The notes: a model not told the origin generated them from the sequence alone. Counted from the first letter of the stretch, positions 8,003 to 19,512 are shown. The stretch is 64,000 nucleotides of DNA from an uncultured Streptomyces sp. (GCF_947488945.1 NZ_CANLBS010000024.1:47463-111462); one strand, 5' to 3'. A program made the numbers and translations.

Positions 8003-8980
8003 GTGACCGGGATCAAGACGACCGGCGAGAAGAAACTGATGCTCTTCTCCGGCCGCGCCCACCCCGAGCTGGCCGAGGAGGTCGCACACCAGTTGGGTGT
8101 CGGCCTCGTGCCGACGAAGGCTTTCGATTTCGCCAACGGTGAGATCTACGTGCGCTTCCAGGAGTCCGCCCGCGGCGCGGACTGCTTCCTGATCCAGAGC
8201 CACACGGCTCCGATCAACAAGTGGATCATGGAGCAGCTCATCATGCTGGACGCGCTCAAGCGCGCGTCGGCCCGCTCGGTGACCGTGATCGTGCCGTTCT
8301 ACGGTTACGCCCGCCAGGACAAGAAGCACCGTGGCCGCGAGCCGATCTCGGCCCGTCTGGTCGCGGACCTGATGAAGACGGCCGGCGCGGACCGCATCCT
8401 CACGGTGGACCTGCACACCGACCAGATCCAGGGCTTCTTCGACGGCCCGGTGGACCACCTGTTCGCGCTGCCGATCCTGGCCGACTACGTCGGTGCCAAG
8501 GTCGACCGCTCGAAGCTGACGGTCGTCTCCCCCGACGCCGGCCGCGTCCGGGTCGCCGACCGCTGGTGCGACCGCCTCGACGCCCCGCTGGCGATCGTGC
8601 ACAAGCGCCGCGACAAGGACGTGCCGAACCAGGTCAGCGTCCACGAGGTCGTCGGCAACGTCGAAGGCCGGGTCTGCGTCCTGGTCGACGACATGATCGA
8701 CACCGGCGGCACCATCTGCGCCGCCGCCGACGCGCTGTTCGCGCACGGCGCCGAGGACGTCATAGTGACGGCCACCCACGGCGTGCTCTCGGGCCCGGCC
8801 GCGGACCGCCTGAAGAACTCCAAGGTGAGCGAGTTCGTCTTCACCGACACCCTGCCGACGCCGGGTGAGCTGGAGCTCGACAAGATCACGGTGCTCTCCA
8901 TCGCGCCGACGATCGCCCGCGCGGTGCGCGAGGTCTTCGAGGACGGCTCGGTCACGAGCCTGTTCGAGGAGAACGCGTAA
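8003..8980 (+). CDS. prs: Ribose-phosphate pyrophosphokinase
   Basis: 325-aa PRPP synthetase. It transfers pyrophosphate from ATP to ribose-5-phosphate, giving PRPP for nucleotide, His and Trp synthesis. Visible motifs are the catalytic flexible loop region YGYARQDKKHRGREPISA, the divalent-metal site VDLHTDQIQGFF, and the PRPP-binding loop DDMIDTGGTICAAADAL. The GTG start gives an N-terminus (MTGIKTTGEKKLMLFSGRAHPELAEEVA) in register with the family. Class I enzyme, full length. Confidence 0.97.
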   Translation: MTGIKTTGEKKLMLFSGRAHPELAEEVAHQLGVGLVPTKAFDFANGEIYVRFQESARGADCFLIQSHTAPINKWIMEQLIMLDALKRASARSVTVIVPFYGYARQDKKHRGREPISARLVADLMKTAGADRILTVDLHTDQIQGFFDGPVDHLFALPILADYVGAKVDRSKLTVVSPDAGRVRVADRWCDRLDAPLAIVHKRRDKDVPNQVSVHEVVGNVEGRVCVLVDDMIDTGGTICAAADALFAHGAEDVIVTATHGVLSGPAADRLKNSKVSEFVFTDTLPTPGELELDKITVLSIAPTIARAVREVFEDGSVTSLFEENA

Positions 8981-9062
8981 CCGTTGCGCCTGGCTGCTTC
9001 CGGGGCCCGTGCCGCACGGCTGTGAACGTGGTGCACCGCGCCACGTGGCACGAGTAAGCCAC

Positions 9063-9095
9063 CCGCTCCGACCGGATCACCCCTGGTCGGAGCGG
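9063..9095. terminator. Terminator after prs
   Basis: Perfect 11-bp stem CCGCTCCGACC / GGTCGGAGCGG with an 11-nt loop, 82 bp after the prs stop and just before the rplY promoter. Confidence 0.65.
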
Positions 9096-9110
9096 TACGG
9101 AAGATCCACT

Positions 9111-9140
9111 TTGGGTGCGGCCTCCCCGGCCGGGTAGACT
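9111..9140 (+). promoter_or_regulatory. rplY promoter
   Basis: TTGGGT (9111-9116) and TAGACT (9135-9140) with an 18-nt spacer match the vegetative sigma consensus of streptomycetes. The resulting leader of ~120 nt ends in a good ribosome-binding site (GAGGAG) before rplY. Confidence 0.55.
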
Positions 9141-9266
9141 CACGGAGTTGCTCGGCGAGGGAGGCCGTACTCATGTACGGCTGTCCGTTATCGACGCGCT
9201 CTTCGTAGCAGGCCGTTCGTGGCCGGGTGACCGTCGCGTTTTCCGTCACCTCACGAGGAGTGCACC

Positions 9267-9860
9267 ATGGCCGAGATCAAGCTCGCCGCCCAGGCCCGTA
9301 ACGAGTTCGGCAAGGGCGCCGCCCGTCGCGCGCGCCGCGCCAGCCTGGTCCCCGCGGTCGTCTACGGCCACGGCGCCGAGCCGGTCCACATCAACCTTCC
9401 GGGCCACGAGCTGCAGCTCGCCCTCCGCACCTCGAACGTCCTCATCGGTCTCCAGATCGACGGCAAGGACGCCCTGGTCATCCCCAAGGCCGTGCAGCGC
9501 AACGCCATCAAGGGCAACATCGAGCACGTCGACCTGCTGACCGTCAAGAGCGGCGAGAAGGTCAACGTCGAGATCGCGGTGCACGTCGAGGGCGACCTGG
9601 CCCCCGGCGCCAACCTGCTCGAGTACGTCCAGAACACCCTGCTGGTCGAGGCCGAGGCCACCCACATCCCCGAGTCCGTCACGGTCTCCATCGCGGGCCT
9701 GGACGCCGGTGACTCCATCCTCGCCAAGGACATCTCGCTGCCCAAGGGCTCCGTGCTGGCCGGCGACGAGGACGCCATCGTGCTCCAGATCGTCGCCGCG
9801 CAGGCCGAGGAGCCGGCCGCCGACACCGAGGGCGCTCCGGCCGAGGGCGCCGAGGCCTGA
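9267..9860 (+). CDS. rplY: 50S ribosomal protein bL25 (CTC/general stress form)
   Basis: 197 aa. The N-terminal ~95 residues are the 5S-rRNA-binding L25 domain (EIKLAAQARNEFGKGAARR, VVYGHGAEPVHI). The C-terminal beta domain (~96-180; GEKVNVEIAVHVEGDLAPG, ESVTVSIAGLDAGDSI) marks the long CTC subtype, followed by an acidic Ala/Glu tail. It sits in the conserved prs-rplY-pth order. The start is set by GAGGAG 9 nt upstream and by the family N-terminus. Confidence 0.96.
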   Translation: MAEIKLAAQARNEFGKGAARRARRASLVPAVVYGHGAEPVHINLPGHELQLALRTSNVLIGLQIDGKDALVIPKAVQRNAIKGNIEHVDLLTVKSGEKVNVEIAVHVEGDLAPGANLLEYVQNTLLVEAEATHIPESVTVSIAGLDAGDSILAKDISLPKGSVLAGDEDAIVLQIVAAQAEEPAADTEGAPAEGAEA

Positions 9861-9893
9861 GCCTCACCCGCCCACGTTCCACCTGCTCGACCG

Positions 9894-9945
9894 ACGGGGC
9901 GGCGGATCCCCGGACCGTGAGGTCCGCCGGGGCCCGCCGCCCCGT
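9894..9945 (+). terminator. Terminator after rplY
   Basis: Long hairpin whose outer stem is ACGGGGCGGCGG (9894-9905) with CCGCCGCCCCGT (9934-9945). Further pairing inside involves CCCCGG with CCGGGG. Confidence 0.65.
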
Positions 9946-10085
9946 TCGGCTTGACCGGCCCGTCGAGCCTCCCCCGCCTGCCTTGCCCTGGCCCCGCCCT
10001 GCTTTGCCCCCGCCCCGCCCCGCCTTGCCGCCGCCGTCGCCGGCCTTCCCGTGCCGGCCGCCCCGTACGAGGAGTCCGCGCGCAG

Positions 10086-10679
10086 ATGTCCGACGTCACC
10101 GATCCCTGGCTCATCGTGGGCCTCGGCAACCCCGGTCCCGAGTACGCGGCCAACCGCCACAACGTCGGCTTCATGGTGGCCGACCTGCTGGCGGAGCGCG
10201 TCGGCGGGAAGTTCAAACGCGCGCAGAAGGCGCAGGCGCAGGTCCTGGAGGGGCGCGTCGGCCCGCCCGGTCCGGGCAGCCGCCGGATCGTGCTGGCGAA
10301 GCCGATGTCGTACATGAACCTGTCCGGCGGCCCGGTCACGGCGCTACGGGACTTCTACAAGGTGCCGACCGACCACGTGGTGGCGGTCCACGACGAGTTG
10401 GACATCGACTACGGCACGCTGCGGCTGAAGCTGGGCGGCGGCGACAACGGGCACAACGGGCTGAAGTCGATGACCAAGTCGATGGGCCCGGACTACCACC
10501 GGGTGCGGTTCGGCATCGGGCGTCCGCCGGGGCGGATGCAGGTCGCCGACTTCGTGCTGAAGGACTTCTCCTCCACGGAGCGCAAGGAGCTGGCGTACCT
10601 GGTGGACCGGGCGGCCGACGCGGTGGAGGCGCTGCTCGCGGACGGCCTGGAGCGGGCCCGGGGGACGTACAACTCCTGA
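10086..10679 (+). CDS. pth: Peptidyl-tRNA hydrolase
   Basis: 197 aa. It releases peptides from peptidyl-tRNAs that drop off the ribosome. Conserved signatures are LIVGLGNPGPEYAANRHNVG with the catalytic His in RHNVG, KPMSYMNLSGGPV, VHDELDIDYG (catalytic Asp) and GGGDNGHNGLKSM. ATG 10086 chosen because MSDVTDPWLIVGLGNPG matches the family start; longer upstream starts run into C-rich low-complexity DNA (9955-10070). Follows rplY, a widespread pairing. Confidence 0.97.
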   Translation: MSDVTDPWLIVGLGNPGPEYAANRHNVGFMVADLLAERVGGKFKRAQKAQAQVLEGRVGPPGPGSRRIVLAKPMSYMNLSGGPVTALRDFYKVPTDHVVAVHDELDIDYGTLRLKLGGGDNGHNGLKSMTKSMGPDYHRVRFGIGRPPGRMQVADFVLKDFSSTERKELAYLVDRAADAVEALLADGLERARGTYNS

Positions 10680-10704
10680 GGCACGGGGCCCGGGAGCCGG
10701 TCCC

Positions 10705-11910
10705 TCAGGTCTCCCGCGGGGCCGGCCGCCGCTTCTCGGCGAGGACGACGCCGGCGGCCACCGTGCAGGCGGCGACCGCCCCGGCCACCGGGACGGCGGC
10801 GTGCCCGGCGAAGCTCGCCGCGAGCACGCCGACCGCGCCGAGCGGCAGCACGAGGTGCTGCGCGAGGCCCCGCTTGGAGTGCCGGGCGTGCACGGCCCAG
10901 ACCGCCAGCATGAAGAGGGCGGTGGGCAGGGTCACCGCCAGCGACGCGGCGAGCGTGGAGAGGTGGGCGTGGTGGACGGCCTCCTCCACGGCGACTTCGA
11001 GACCGGCGCCGATGGCGGCCGCGGAGCCCAGGATGACGTAGTGCCCGTATCCCCAGAGGAACGCCTGCCTGCTGGAGGTGAGGTATTCGTGGACGGGGAC
11101 GGCGAAGTAGATCCAGTAGGCGGCGAAGACGATGACGAGACCGCCCGCCGCGATCGGCAGCAGTTCGCCGAGGGCGGCGGACTCGTCCAGCGCCGACTGC
11201 ACGGCGACGGTGGCGGCGGCGATGGTCTCGCCGAGCATGATGATGGTGAACAGGCCGTAGCGTTCGGCGATGTGCTCCGCGTGCCAGGGTGTCATGTGGC
11301 GCCGCTCGGCGAAGGCGGGCACCGCGAGTTCGGCGAGGATCAGCGGCAGGACGCACCAGGTTCGTGCCTCGGCGGGCAGCAACAGCAGGGCGAACCAGCA
11401 GAGTTGGACCACCACGAGACCGCCGGCGTAGCGCAGCGCCGCCGTGCGGGCGGGGCCGGTCTCGCCGTGCGCGGCCCGGAGCCACTGGAGGGTGAGCGCG
11501 ACGCGCATGATCAGGTAGCCGAGGACGGCGACGGCGTAGTCGGAGCCCTCGAAGGCCCGCGGGATGCCGGCCGCGAGGACGAGCACCCCGGCCATCTGCA
11601 CCAGGGTGGCGATCCGGTAGGGGACGTCGTCGCTGTCGTAGGCGGAGGCGAACCAGGTGAAGTTGACCCAGGCCCACCAGACGGCGAAGAGCACGAAGAG
11701 GTAGCCGCTCACCCCGTGGCCGGGGTGCCCCTCGGCCACCGCGTGCACCAGCCGCACTCCGGCCTGGGCGACCGCGACGACGAAGCAGAGGTCGAAGAGG
11801 AGTTCCAGCGGGGTGGAGGCGCGGTGCTCCTCCTCGCGGCTCCGGGCGGTCATCCTGACGTACGGCCGAAATCCCCTTCCGTGGCCGGTTCCTGCGGGGG
11901 TGTCGCTCAT
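10705..11910 (-). CDS. LtrA-like low-temperature-requirement family membrane protein
   Basis: 401-aa polytopic membrane protein with roughly ten hydrophobic segments. The family signature is at the N-terminus: STPLELLFDLCFVVAVAQAG. VWWAWVNFTWFASAYD and ERYGLFTIIMLGETI are other typical LtrA blocks. The family was named for a Listeria mutant that fails at low temperature; its biochemical role is unknown. ATG 11910 is preferred to the longer ORF start 45 bp upstream because it directly precedes MSDTPAGTGHG and the conserved domain. Convergent with pth, with only 25 bp between stops. Confidence 0.85.
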   Translation of the reverse strand: MSDTPAGTGHGRGFRPYVRMTARSREEEHRASTPLELLFDLCFVVAVAQAGVRLVHAVAEGHPGHGVSGYLFVLFAVWWAWVNFTWFASAYDSDDVPYRIATLVQMAGVLVLAAGIPRAFEGSDYAVAVLGYLIMRVALTLQWLRAAHGETGPARTAALRYAGGLVVVQLCWFALLLLPAEARTWCVLPLILAELAVPAFAERRHMTPWHAEHIAERYGLFTIIMLGETIAAATVAVQSALDESAALGELLPIAAGGLVIVFAAYWIYFAVPVHEYLTSSRQAFLWGYGHYVILGSAAAIGAGLEVAVEEAVHHAHLSTLAASLAVTLPTALFMLAVWAVHARHSKRGLAQHLVLPLGAVGVLAASFAGHAAVPVAGAVAACTVAAGVVLAEKRRPAPRET

Positions 11911-12080
11911 CGGTGCCGCGTCCTTCGCGTCAGGGAGTGCTGATCGTCCGGGCACGTCCGTTTCGCCCCCGTGGATCCCTCAGGGTACGGGTCCGACGAT
12001 CACCGGCCCGCACGCCGGGGCCGGTCGGCGGCGGGACCCGGGCGGCGCGGGGCGGCGAGCGGCTGGCAGAATCCCCTGCC

Positions 12081-12647
12081 ATGTCGCACACGTCACCGAT
12101 CACCTACGCCCGATTGGGCGCGGTGCTGGCCGAAGCGTCCATGGTGAGCCGGGAGAAGGCCGCCGACGTCGTCGGCAGGTACCACGCGCACGCCGACGAG
12201 GAGCTGGCTCCGCACGGGGCCGCGGGCGCCCTGGAGGAGTTCGGCGTCGCGGTCTCGGTGCACGGGGACGACGTCGATTCCCTGCGCGAGGGCTACGCGG
12301 ACCTGCTGGCTCGCGCCGCCGAAGTCGTCGGCGGCGGGATGACGGTCACCGGGGTGCGGCTCGTCGAGGGCGAGGGGCCGGTCGCGGACGGCCGCCGGGA
12401 CCGGGTGGAGTTCGCATGCGACGGACGGCACGTGTCCGTGCGAGCCGAGCACTTCGCGGACGACTACTTCGACCACATGGCCGCGCACGCGGCGGTGGCC
12501 CTCACCGCGCAGCCGCCGGACCCCCGGTCGTGGCGCTCGGTGGACTTCCCCCGCGACCGCCACCACACGTACGACACCGTCCTGGTGCTGGCCACGGCGG
12601 AACAGGCCGCGGCCCTGAGCGCTCTTCCCGGACTCGTCGTCCGCTGA
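12081..12647 (+). CDS. Hypothetical protein (soluble, 188 aa)
   Basis: No family recognised. The predicted protein is acidic and soluble, without signal peptide or membrane segment. Features are an N-terminal helical region (EASMVSREKAADVVGRYHAHADEEL), a central alpha/beta part, and a His/Asp-rich stretch (RAEHFADDYFDHMAAHAAVAL) followed by FPRDRHHTYDTVLVLAT. Codon use is ordinary for the window, so the gene is likely real. No operon partner; the next gene is 131 bp downstream with its own promoter-like sequence. Confidence 0.65.
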   Translation: MSHTSPITYARLGAVLAEASMVSREKAADVVGRYHAHADEELAPHGAAGALEEFGVAVSVHGDDVDSLREGYADLLARAAEVVGGGMTVTGVRLVEGEGPVADGRRDRVEFACDGRHVSVRAEHFADDYFDHMAAHAAVALTAQPPDPRSWRSVDFPRDRHHTYDTVLVLATAEQAAALSALPGLVVR

Positions 12648-12740
12648 CCGCCGGAGGCGGCGGGGAGGGGCGGTGGGGCGGTCCCGGCCTGCGCAACTAC
12701 CGACATACCCCCCGCTTCTCCGACGTTTTCCGGCCAGAAG

Positions 12741-12770
12741 TTGACCGAGGGCGTTGCTCTGCCCAAGGAT
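12741..12770 (+). promoter_or_regulatory. Promoter giving a possibly leaderless transcript
   Basis: TTGACC (12741-12746) and AAGGAT (12765-12770) with an 18-nt spacer. The predicted start of transcription (~12777) is within a few bases of the ATG at 12779, and no Shine-Dalgarno sequence is visible. Confidence 0.45.
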
Positions 12771-12778
12771 CTGCCCCC

Positions 12779-13249
12779 ATGAAGCGGAGCTCTTCCCGGC
12801 GCGCACTGCTCTTCGGCCGTCACGGCCTGATGGGGCTGGTGACGCTGCTGTTGCTGGTCGCGGGGGTGTGGGCGTCGTGGGACACCGCGCACCACGTGGT
12901 GCTCGCCCAGGGCCGCGAGCACGGCACGCTGACGGTGACCGAGTGCGGCGAGGACACCTGCACGGGGCGCTACACGCCGGACGCCACCTCCCCCGCCCGG
13001 TCCGGGCTGGCGGTGGAGCGCTCGGTGGCGGCCGAGCGCGGCGACCGCTTCCCGGTGGTGGTGAAGCCGGGCACCGACGAGGTGGTGCGCACCGGCACGG
13101 CGGGTTTCCTGCACGCCTGGCTGCCGCTGGGCGGCGCGCTGCTGCTGGCGTCGCTGGTGGTCGGGGGCGGTCTGCGGATGACCCGGACCGCGTGGACGCT
13201 GGCCGGGGTGGGCGCGGTGCTGATGGCGGGGACGTTCGTGGCGCTGTGA
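12779..13249 (+). CDS. Small membrane protein with two or three TM segments
   Basis: 156 aa. A basic N-terminus is followed by a TM helix (GLMGLVTLLLLVAGVWASW). An extracytoplasmic domain of ~75 residues carries two cysteines close together (ECGEDTCTGRY, possible disulphide), followed by two TM helices (WLPLGGALLLASLVVGG and TLAGVGAVLMAGTFVAL). No known family recognised. Probably a cell-envelope protein. The likely leaderless start agrees with the lack of a ribosome-binding site. Confidence 0.65.
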   Translation: MKRSSSRRALLFGRHGLMGLVTLLLLVAGVWASWDTAHHVVLAQGREHGTLTVTECGEDTCTGRYTPDATSPARSGLAVERSVAAERGDRFPVVVKPGTDEVVRTGTAGFLHAWLPLGGALLLASLVVGGGLRMTRTAWTLAGVGAVLMAGTFVAL

Positions 13250-13537
13250 GCCGGCACCCGACCGGGCCGCGGGGCCCTGGGGCGCACAGCGTTCCGGGAG
13301 GGCCGCGGGGTTCCGGGGCCCGCAGGGTTCCGAAAGCGATCGGGCCCTCTTCCGGAGTAAGGGTCTACTCGCGTAGCGTCAGGGGCGCCCCGGACGACGC
13401 GCCGAACGGCACGCCGCACCGCGGTGGATGACATGAGCACGCCATTGCACGCATGCACGTCCACGCACGCACGTCAGGAGTGCCCGCACCCGCTCCTGAG
13501 CCCTGAGATCCCCCACCGAGTCCTCGGAGGCACCCCC

Positions 13538-14383
13538 ATGCCCGTGCACAGACCCCGCACCCCGGCCCTCCGCCGGCCCCGCCCCGTCGCCGCCGGCGTG
13601 CTCCTCGCCGCCCTCGCCCTGCCGCTCGCCCTGCCCGGCCCGGCGTCCGCCGCCGGCGACGCCGCCGGCGTCCCCGCGCGCGGGACCGCTCGGATGGGAC
13701 AGGGCGTGATCGCCCACGACGGCCAGGGCGGCGGAACTCCCTCCGTCCCCAGGGCCGTCCAGACCGAGGGGGTGGACGTCAGCAGCCACCAGGGCAACGT
13801 CGCCTGGCAGACCCTGTGGAACAGCGGCGTGAGGTGGGCCTACGTCAAGGCCACCGAAGGCACGTACTACAAGAACACCTCGTTCACCCAGCAGTACACC
13901 GGCTCCTACAACGTCGGCATGGTCCGGGGCACTTACCACTTCGCCACCCCGGACACCACCGGTGGGGCCGCGCAGGCGAACTACTTCGTGGACAACGGCG
14001 GGGGCTGGTCGCGGGACGGCAAGACCCTGCCCGGCGTGCTGGACATCGAGTGGAACCCGTACGGCGCGCAGTGCTACGGCAAGACGCAGGCGGGCATGGT
14101 CGCCTGGATCCGCGACTTCGTGAACACCTACAAGGCGCGCACCGGCCGGGACCCGGTCATCTACACCGCCACCAGCTGGTGGAAGGACTGCACGGGCAAC
14201 AACGCCGGCTTCGGCGCCACCAACCCGCTCTGGGTGGCGCGGTACAACACGACGGTCGGCGAACTCCCGGCCGGCTGGAGCTTCTACACGATGTGGCAGT
14301 ACACCTCGACCGGCCCGACGGTCGGTGACCACAACCGCTTCAACGGCGCACTCGACCGGGTGGTGGCACTCGCCAACGGCTGA
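13538..14383 (+). CDS. Secreted GH25 lysozyme (N-acetylmuramidase)
   Basis: 281 aa. A Sec signal peptide with a basic n-region and Ala/Leu core ends near ASAAG (residues ~38-40). The mature part is a glycoside hydrolase family 25 domain: VDVSSHQG (first catalytic-site Asp), WAYVKATEGTYY, GTYHFA, LDIEWNP (catalytic D-x-E), and W-x-A-R-Y / WQYTS near the end. It cleaves the MurNAc-GlcNAc bond of peptidoglycan (family knowledge). Single catalytic domain with no wall-binding repeat. ATG 13538 follows CGGAGG by 7 nt; upstream in-frame starts lack a ribosome-binding site and would spoil the signal peptide. Confidence 0.93.
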   Translation: MPVHRPRTPALRRPRPVAAGVLLAALALPLALPGPASAAGDAAGVPARGTARMGQGVIAHDGQGGGTPSVPRAVQTEGVDVSSHQGNVAWQTLWNSGVRWAYVKATEGTYYKNTSFTQQYTGSYNVGMVRGTYHFATPDTTGGAAQANYFVDNGGGWSRDGKTLPGVLDIEWNPYGAQCYGKTQAGMVAWIRDFVNTYKARTGRDPVIYTATSWWKDCTGNNAGFGATNPLWVARYNTTVGELPAGWSFYTMWQYTSTGPTVGDHNRFNGALDRVVALANG

Positions 14384-14417
14384 CCGCCCGGCGCGACGAG
14401 AGCGGTGAAACGCGAGC

Positions 14418-14455
14418 GGCGCCCCGCCCGGGAGATCGTCCCCGGGCGGGGCGCC
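14418..14455. terminator. Bidirectional terminator between lysozyme and ppc
   Basis: Perfect 15-bp stem GGCGCCCCGCCCGGG / CCCGGGCGGGGCGCC with an 8-nt loop between two convergent genes. Confidence 0.8.
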
Positions 14456-14472
14456 GTGGCGCGCGGGGCGGG

Positions 14473-17205
<2,733 letters not shown>

Positions 17206-17555
17206 AGTGTGCGGCTCCTTGCAGTGGTGAAGCACGAATCCGGGGCCCTCGGCCGCAGCGGTGCTGGTGCCGCCCCCGGTACGAGCGGGGTGCGGACCGC
17301 GCTGTCCGACCCTTCCAGGATAGGTGTCGCCGCAGGGGGCGCGTCGGCTGGCCCGGCATGCGGGACGGGCGCGGCGGGCGCCCGCCTGCGGCGTACGGGT
17401 CCATACCCGGGGTACTGGAGGGGATACCCCGGACGACGCACGGATCGGTGTCTCGTGTTGTGGGCCAGGTCACTGCCATACTTACGATGCCGTAGGTTAC
17501 GCGTCCGTAGCCCGCGGTCTCCTGCTCTTCTCCTCATCCCCCCAGGGAGATCCAG
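17206..17555. other. Intergenic region ppc / desaturase
   Basis: 350 bp between divergent genes with no coding potential that I trust. It holds both promoters and an operator-like inverted repeat at 17480-17497 near the desaturase. Confidence 0.5.
17480..17497 (+). promoter_or_regulatory. Candidate TetR operator upstream of desaturase
   Basis: ACTTACG and CGTAGGT (6 of 7 arm positions complementary) are separated by ATGC, 59 bp upstream of the desaturase start. The downstream cotranscribed TetR regulator is the obvious candidate ligand. This is inference from position and symmetry. Confidence 0.4.
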
Positions 17556-18542
17556 ATGACCAGCAGTCCCGACGTGATCGACGAGGCCGGAAAACCCGCC
17601 ACCGCCGGGGGCCCGCCGCCCTCCGCGACGCTCGGCGGCGACAGCAAGCGCACGTCGGAGCAGGTGGCGCTACTCCTGTTCATCGTGGTGCCGTTCGTGG
17701 CGCTGATCGTGGCGGTGCCGCTGGCCTGGGGCCGCGGGGTCAGCTGGCTCGACCTGGGCCTGATGGTGGCGATGTACTACATCGGGTGCCACGGCATCAC
17801 GATCGGCTTCCACCGGCACTTCACGCACGGGGCGTTCAAGGCGAAGCGTCCGCTGAAGCTGGCGCTCGCGGTCATGGGATCGCTGGCGGTGGAGGGTCCG
17901 CTGGTGCGTTGGGTGGCCGACCACCGCAAGCACCACCGCTTCTCGGACGCCGAGGGCGACCCGCACTCGCCGTGGCGGTTCGGCGAGACGCTGCCGGCCC
18001 TGATGAAGGGCCTGTGGTGGGCGCACATCGGGTGGATGTTCGACGAGGAGCGCACTCCGCAGCACACCTACGCCCCCGACCTGATCAAGGACCCGGCGCT
18101 GGTGCGGATCTCCCGCCACTTCCTCTCCTTCACCATCCTGTCGCTGGCGATCCCGCCGCTGGTGGGCGGCCTGGTGACGATGTCCTGGTGGGGCGCGTTC
18201 ACGGCGTTCTTCTGGGGCTCGCTGGTCCGGGTGGCGCTGCTGCACCACGTGACGTGGTCGATCAACTCGATCTGCCACGCGGTGGGCAAGCGGCCGTTCA
18301 AGTCCCGTGACCGCTCGGGCAACGTCTGGTGGCTGGCCGTCCTGTCCTGCGGCGAGTCCTGGCACAACCTGCACCACGCGGACCCGACCAGCGCCCGGCA
18401 CGGCGTGCTGAAGGGGCAGATCGACTCCAGCGCCCGGCTGATCCGCTGGTTCGAGCAGGCGGGTTGGGCGTACGACGTGCGCTGGCCGGACGCGGCCCGT
18501 ATCGACTCCCGGCGCAAGGCAGTGGCCGCAGACGCGGCATGA
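17556..18542 (+). CDS. Acyl-CoA/acyl-lipid delta-9-type fatty acid desaturase
   Basis: 328 aa membrane di-iron desaturase. The three His boxes are intact: HRHFTH (after GCHGITIGF), HRKHHRF, and HNLHH in ESWHNLHHADP. Four hydrophobic segments flank them (LLLFIVVPFVALIVAVPLAW, GLMVAMYYIGCHGI, HFLSFTILSLAIPPLVGG and the following stretch). It introduces a cis double bond into saturated acyl chains, needing O2 and an electron donor; no ferredoxin gene adjoins. It overlaps the next gene by ATGA, so it is cotranscribed with a TetR regulator that probably adjusts membrane unsaturation. Confidence 0.93.
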   Translation: MTSSPDVIDEAGKPATAGGPPPSATLGGDSKRTSEQVALLLFIVVPFVALIVAVPLAWGRGVSWLDLGLMVAMYYIGCHGITIGFHRHFTHGAFKAKRPLKLALAVMGSLAVEGPLVRWVADHRKHHRFSDAEGDPHSPWRFGETLPALMKGLWWAHIGWMFDEERTPQHTYAPDLIKDPALVRISRHFLSFTILSLAIPPLVGGLVTMSWWGAFTAFFWGSLVRVALLHHVTWSINSICHAVGKRPFKSRDRSGNVWWLAVLSCGESWHNLHHADPTSARHGVLKGQIDSSARLIRWFEQAGWAYDVRWPDAARIDSRRKAVAADAA

Positions 18543-19225
18543 TGGGCGACGTGGCGACCGACGGCAGCACGAGCAGCGAGAAGAGCAGCCCCACCCCCGC
18601 GCGGCGGATTCGCAGGGTCCGGATGACCGGGAAGGAACGGCGCGAACAACTCCTGGACATCGGCCGCGCGCTCTTCGCCGACAAGGGCTTCGAGGGCACC
18701 TCGGTGGAGGAGATCGCCGCCCGCGCGGGGGTCTCCAAGCCGGTCGTCTACGAGCACTTCGGCGGCAAGGAGGGCCTGTACGCGGTCGTCGTCGACCGGG
18801 AGATGCGCCAGCTCCTGGACATGGTGACCGGCGCCCTCACCGCGGGTCACCCGCGCGAGCTGCTGGAGCAGGCGGCGTTCGCCCTGCTGGACTACATCGA
18901 GACGTACACCGACGGCTTCCGCATCCTGGTCCGGGACTCGCCCGTCGCGCAGTCCACCGGCACGTTCGCGTCGCTGATCAGCGACATCGCCACGCAGGTG
19001 GAGGACATCCTGGGCCTGGAGTTCAAGGCCCGCGGGTTCGAACCGAAGCTGGCCCCGCTGTACGCGCAGGCGCTGGTGGGCATGGTGGCGCTGACCGGCC
19101 AGTGGTGGCTCGACGTCCGCAGGCCGAAGAAGGCGGAGGTCGCCGCCCACCTGGTGAACCTCGCCTGGCACGGGCTGGAGAACCTGGAGTCGAAGCCCCG
19201 TCTGATAGGACACCGCAAGAGCTGA
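18539..19225 (+). CDS. TetR-family regulator (desaturase-linked)
   Basis: 228 aa. After a Ser/Thr-rich lead, the TetR DNA-binding domain occupies ~27-80: KERREQLLDIGRALFADKGF, TSVEEIAARAGVSKPVVYEHF, GGKEGLYAVVVDRE. The C-terminal ligand domain (~95-220) includes a WWLDVRRPKKAEVAAHLVNLAWHGL helix pair. The start overlaps the desaturase stop (ATGA), implying coupled translation. By analogy with desaturase-linked TetR proteins it may sense an acyl-CoA, but the sequence does not show this. Likely target: the repeat upstream of the desaturase. Confidence 0.9.
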   Translation: MMGDVATDGSTSSEKSSPTPARRIRRVRMTGKERREQLLDIGRALFADKGFEGTSVEEIAARAGVSKPVVYEHFGGKEGLYAVVVDREMRQLLDMVTGALTAGHPRELLEQAAFALLDYIETYTDGFRILVRDSPVAQSTGTFASLISDIATQVEDILGLEFKARGFEPKLAPLYAQALVGMVALTGQWWLDVRRPKKAEVAAHLVNLAWHGLENLESKPRLIGHRKS

Positions 19226-19323
19226 GCCGTCCCTTCCCGCGCGTCACCCGTTGTGGTGACTCCCGCGGAGACCCGGCCGTCATGTGGTCGGCGGGGCCGA
19301 GAATCCCGTCCATGGGAGGAACC

Positions 19324-19512
19324 ATGACCGCCGAGCCGACCACCGCGCACCGTTCTCGCCGGCCGGTGCCCCCGCAGGACGGATACACCGTGGACGATCT
19401 GTCCACGCTGAAGGTCTACGCACTGACGGGCATCCACCACGACCGGCTGAAGACGGACGTGCCGTTCACCATCGGTCTGGACATCTCCTGGACGGCGCTG
19501 GACGCCCTGTGA
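19324..19512 (+). CDS. Small hypothetical protein (62 aa)
   Basis: Preceded by a strong ribosome-binding site (GGGAGGAACC before ATG), which is the best evidence that it is translated. The product is soluble with no Cys: an N-terminal basic stretch (AHRSRRPVPPQDGY), then VDDLSTLKVYALTGIHHDRLKTDVPFTIG and a C-terminal LDISWTALDAL. No family recognised. It ends 3 bp from the stop of the convergent methyltransferase. Confidence 0.6.
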   Translation: MTAEPTTAHRSRRPVPPQDGYTVDDLSTLKVYALTGIHHDRLKTDVPFTIGLDISWTALDAL

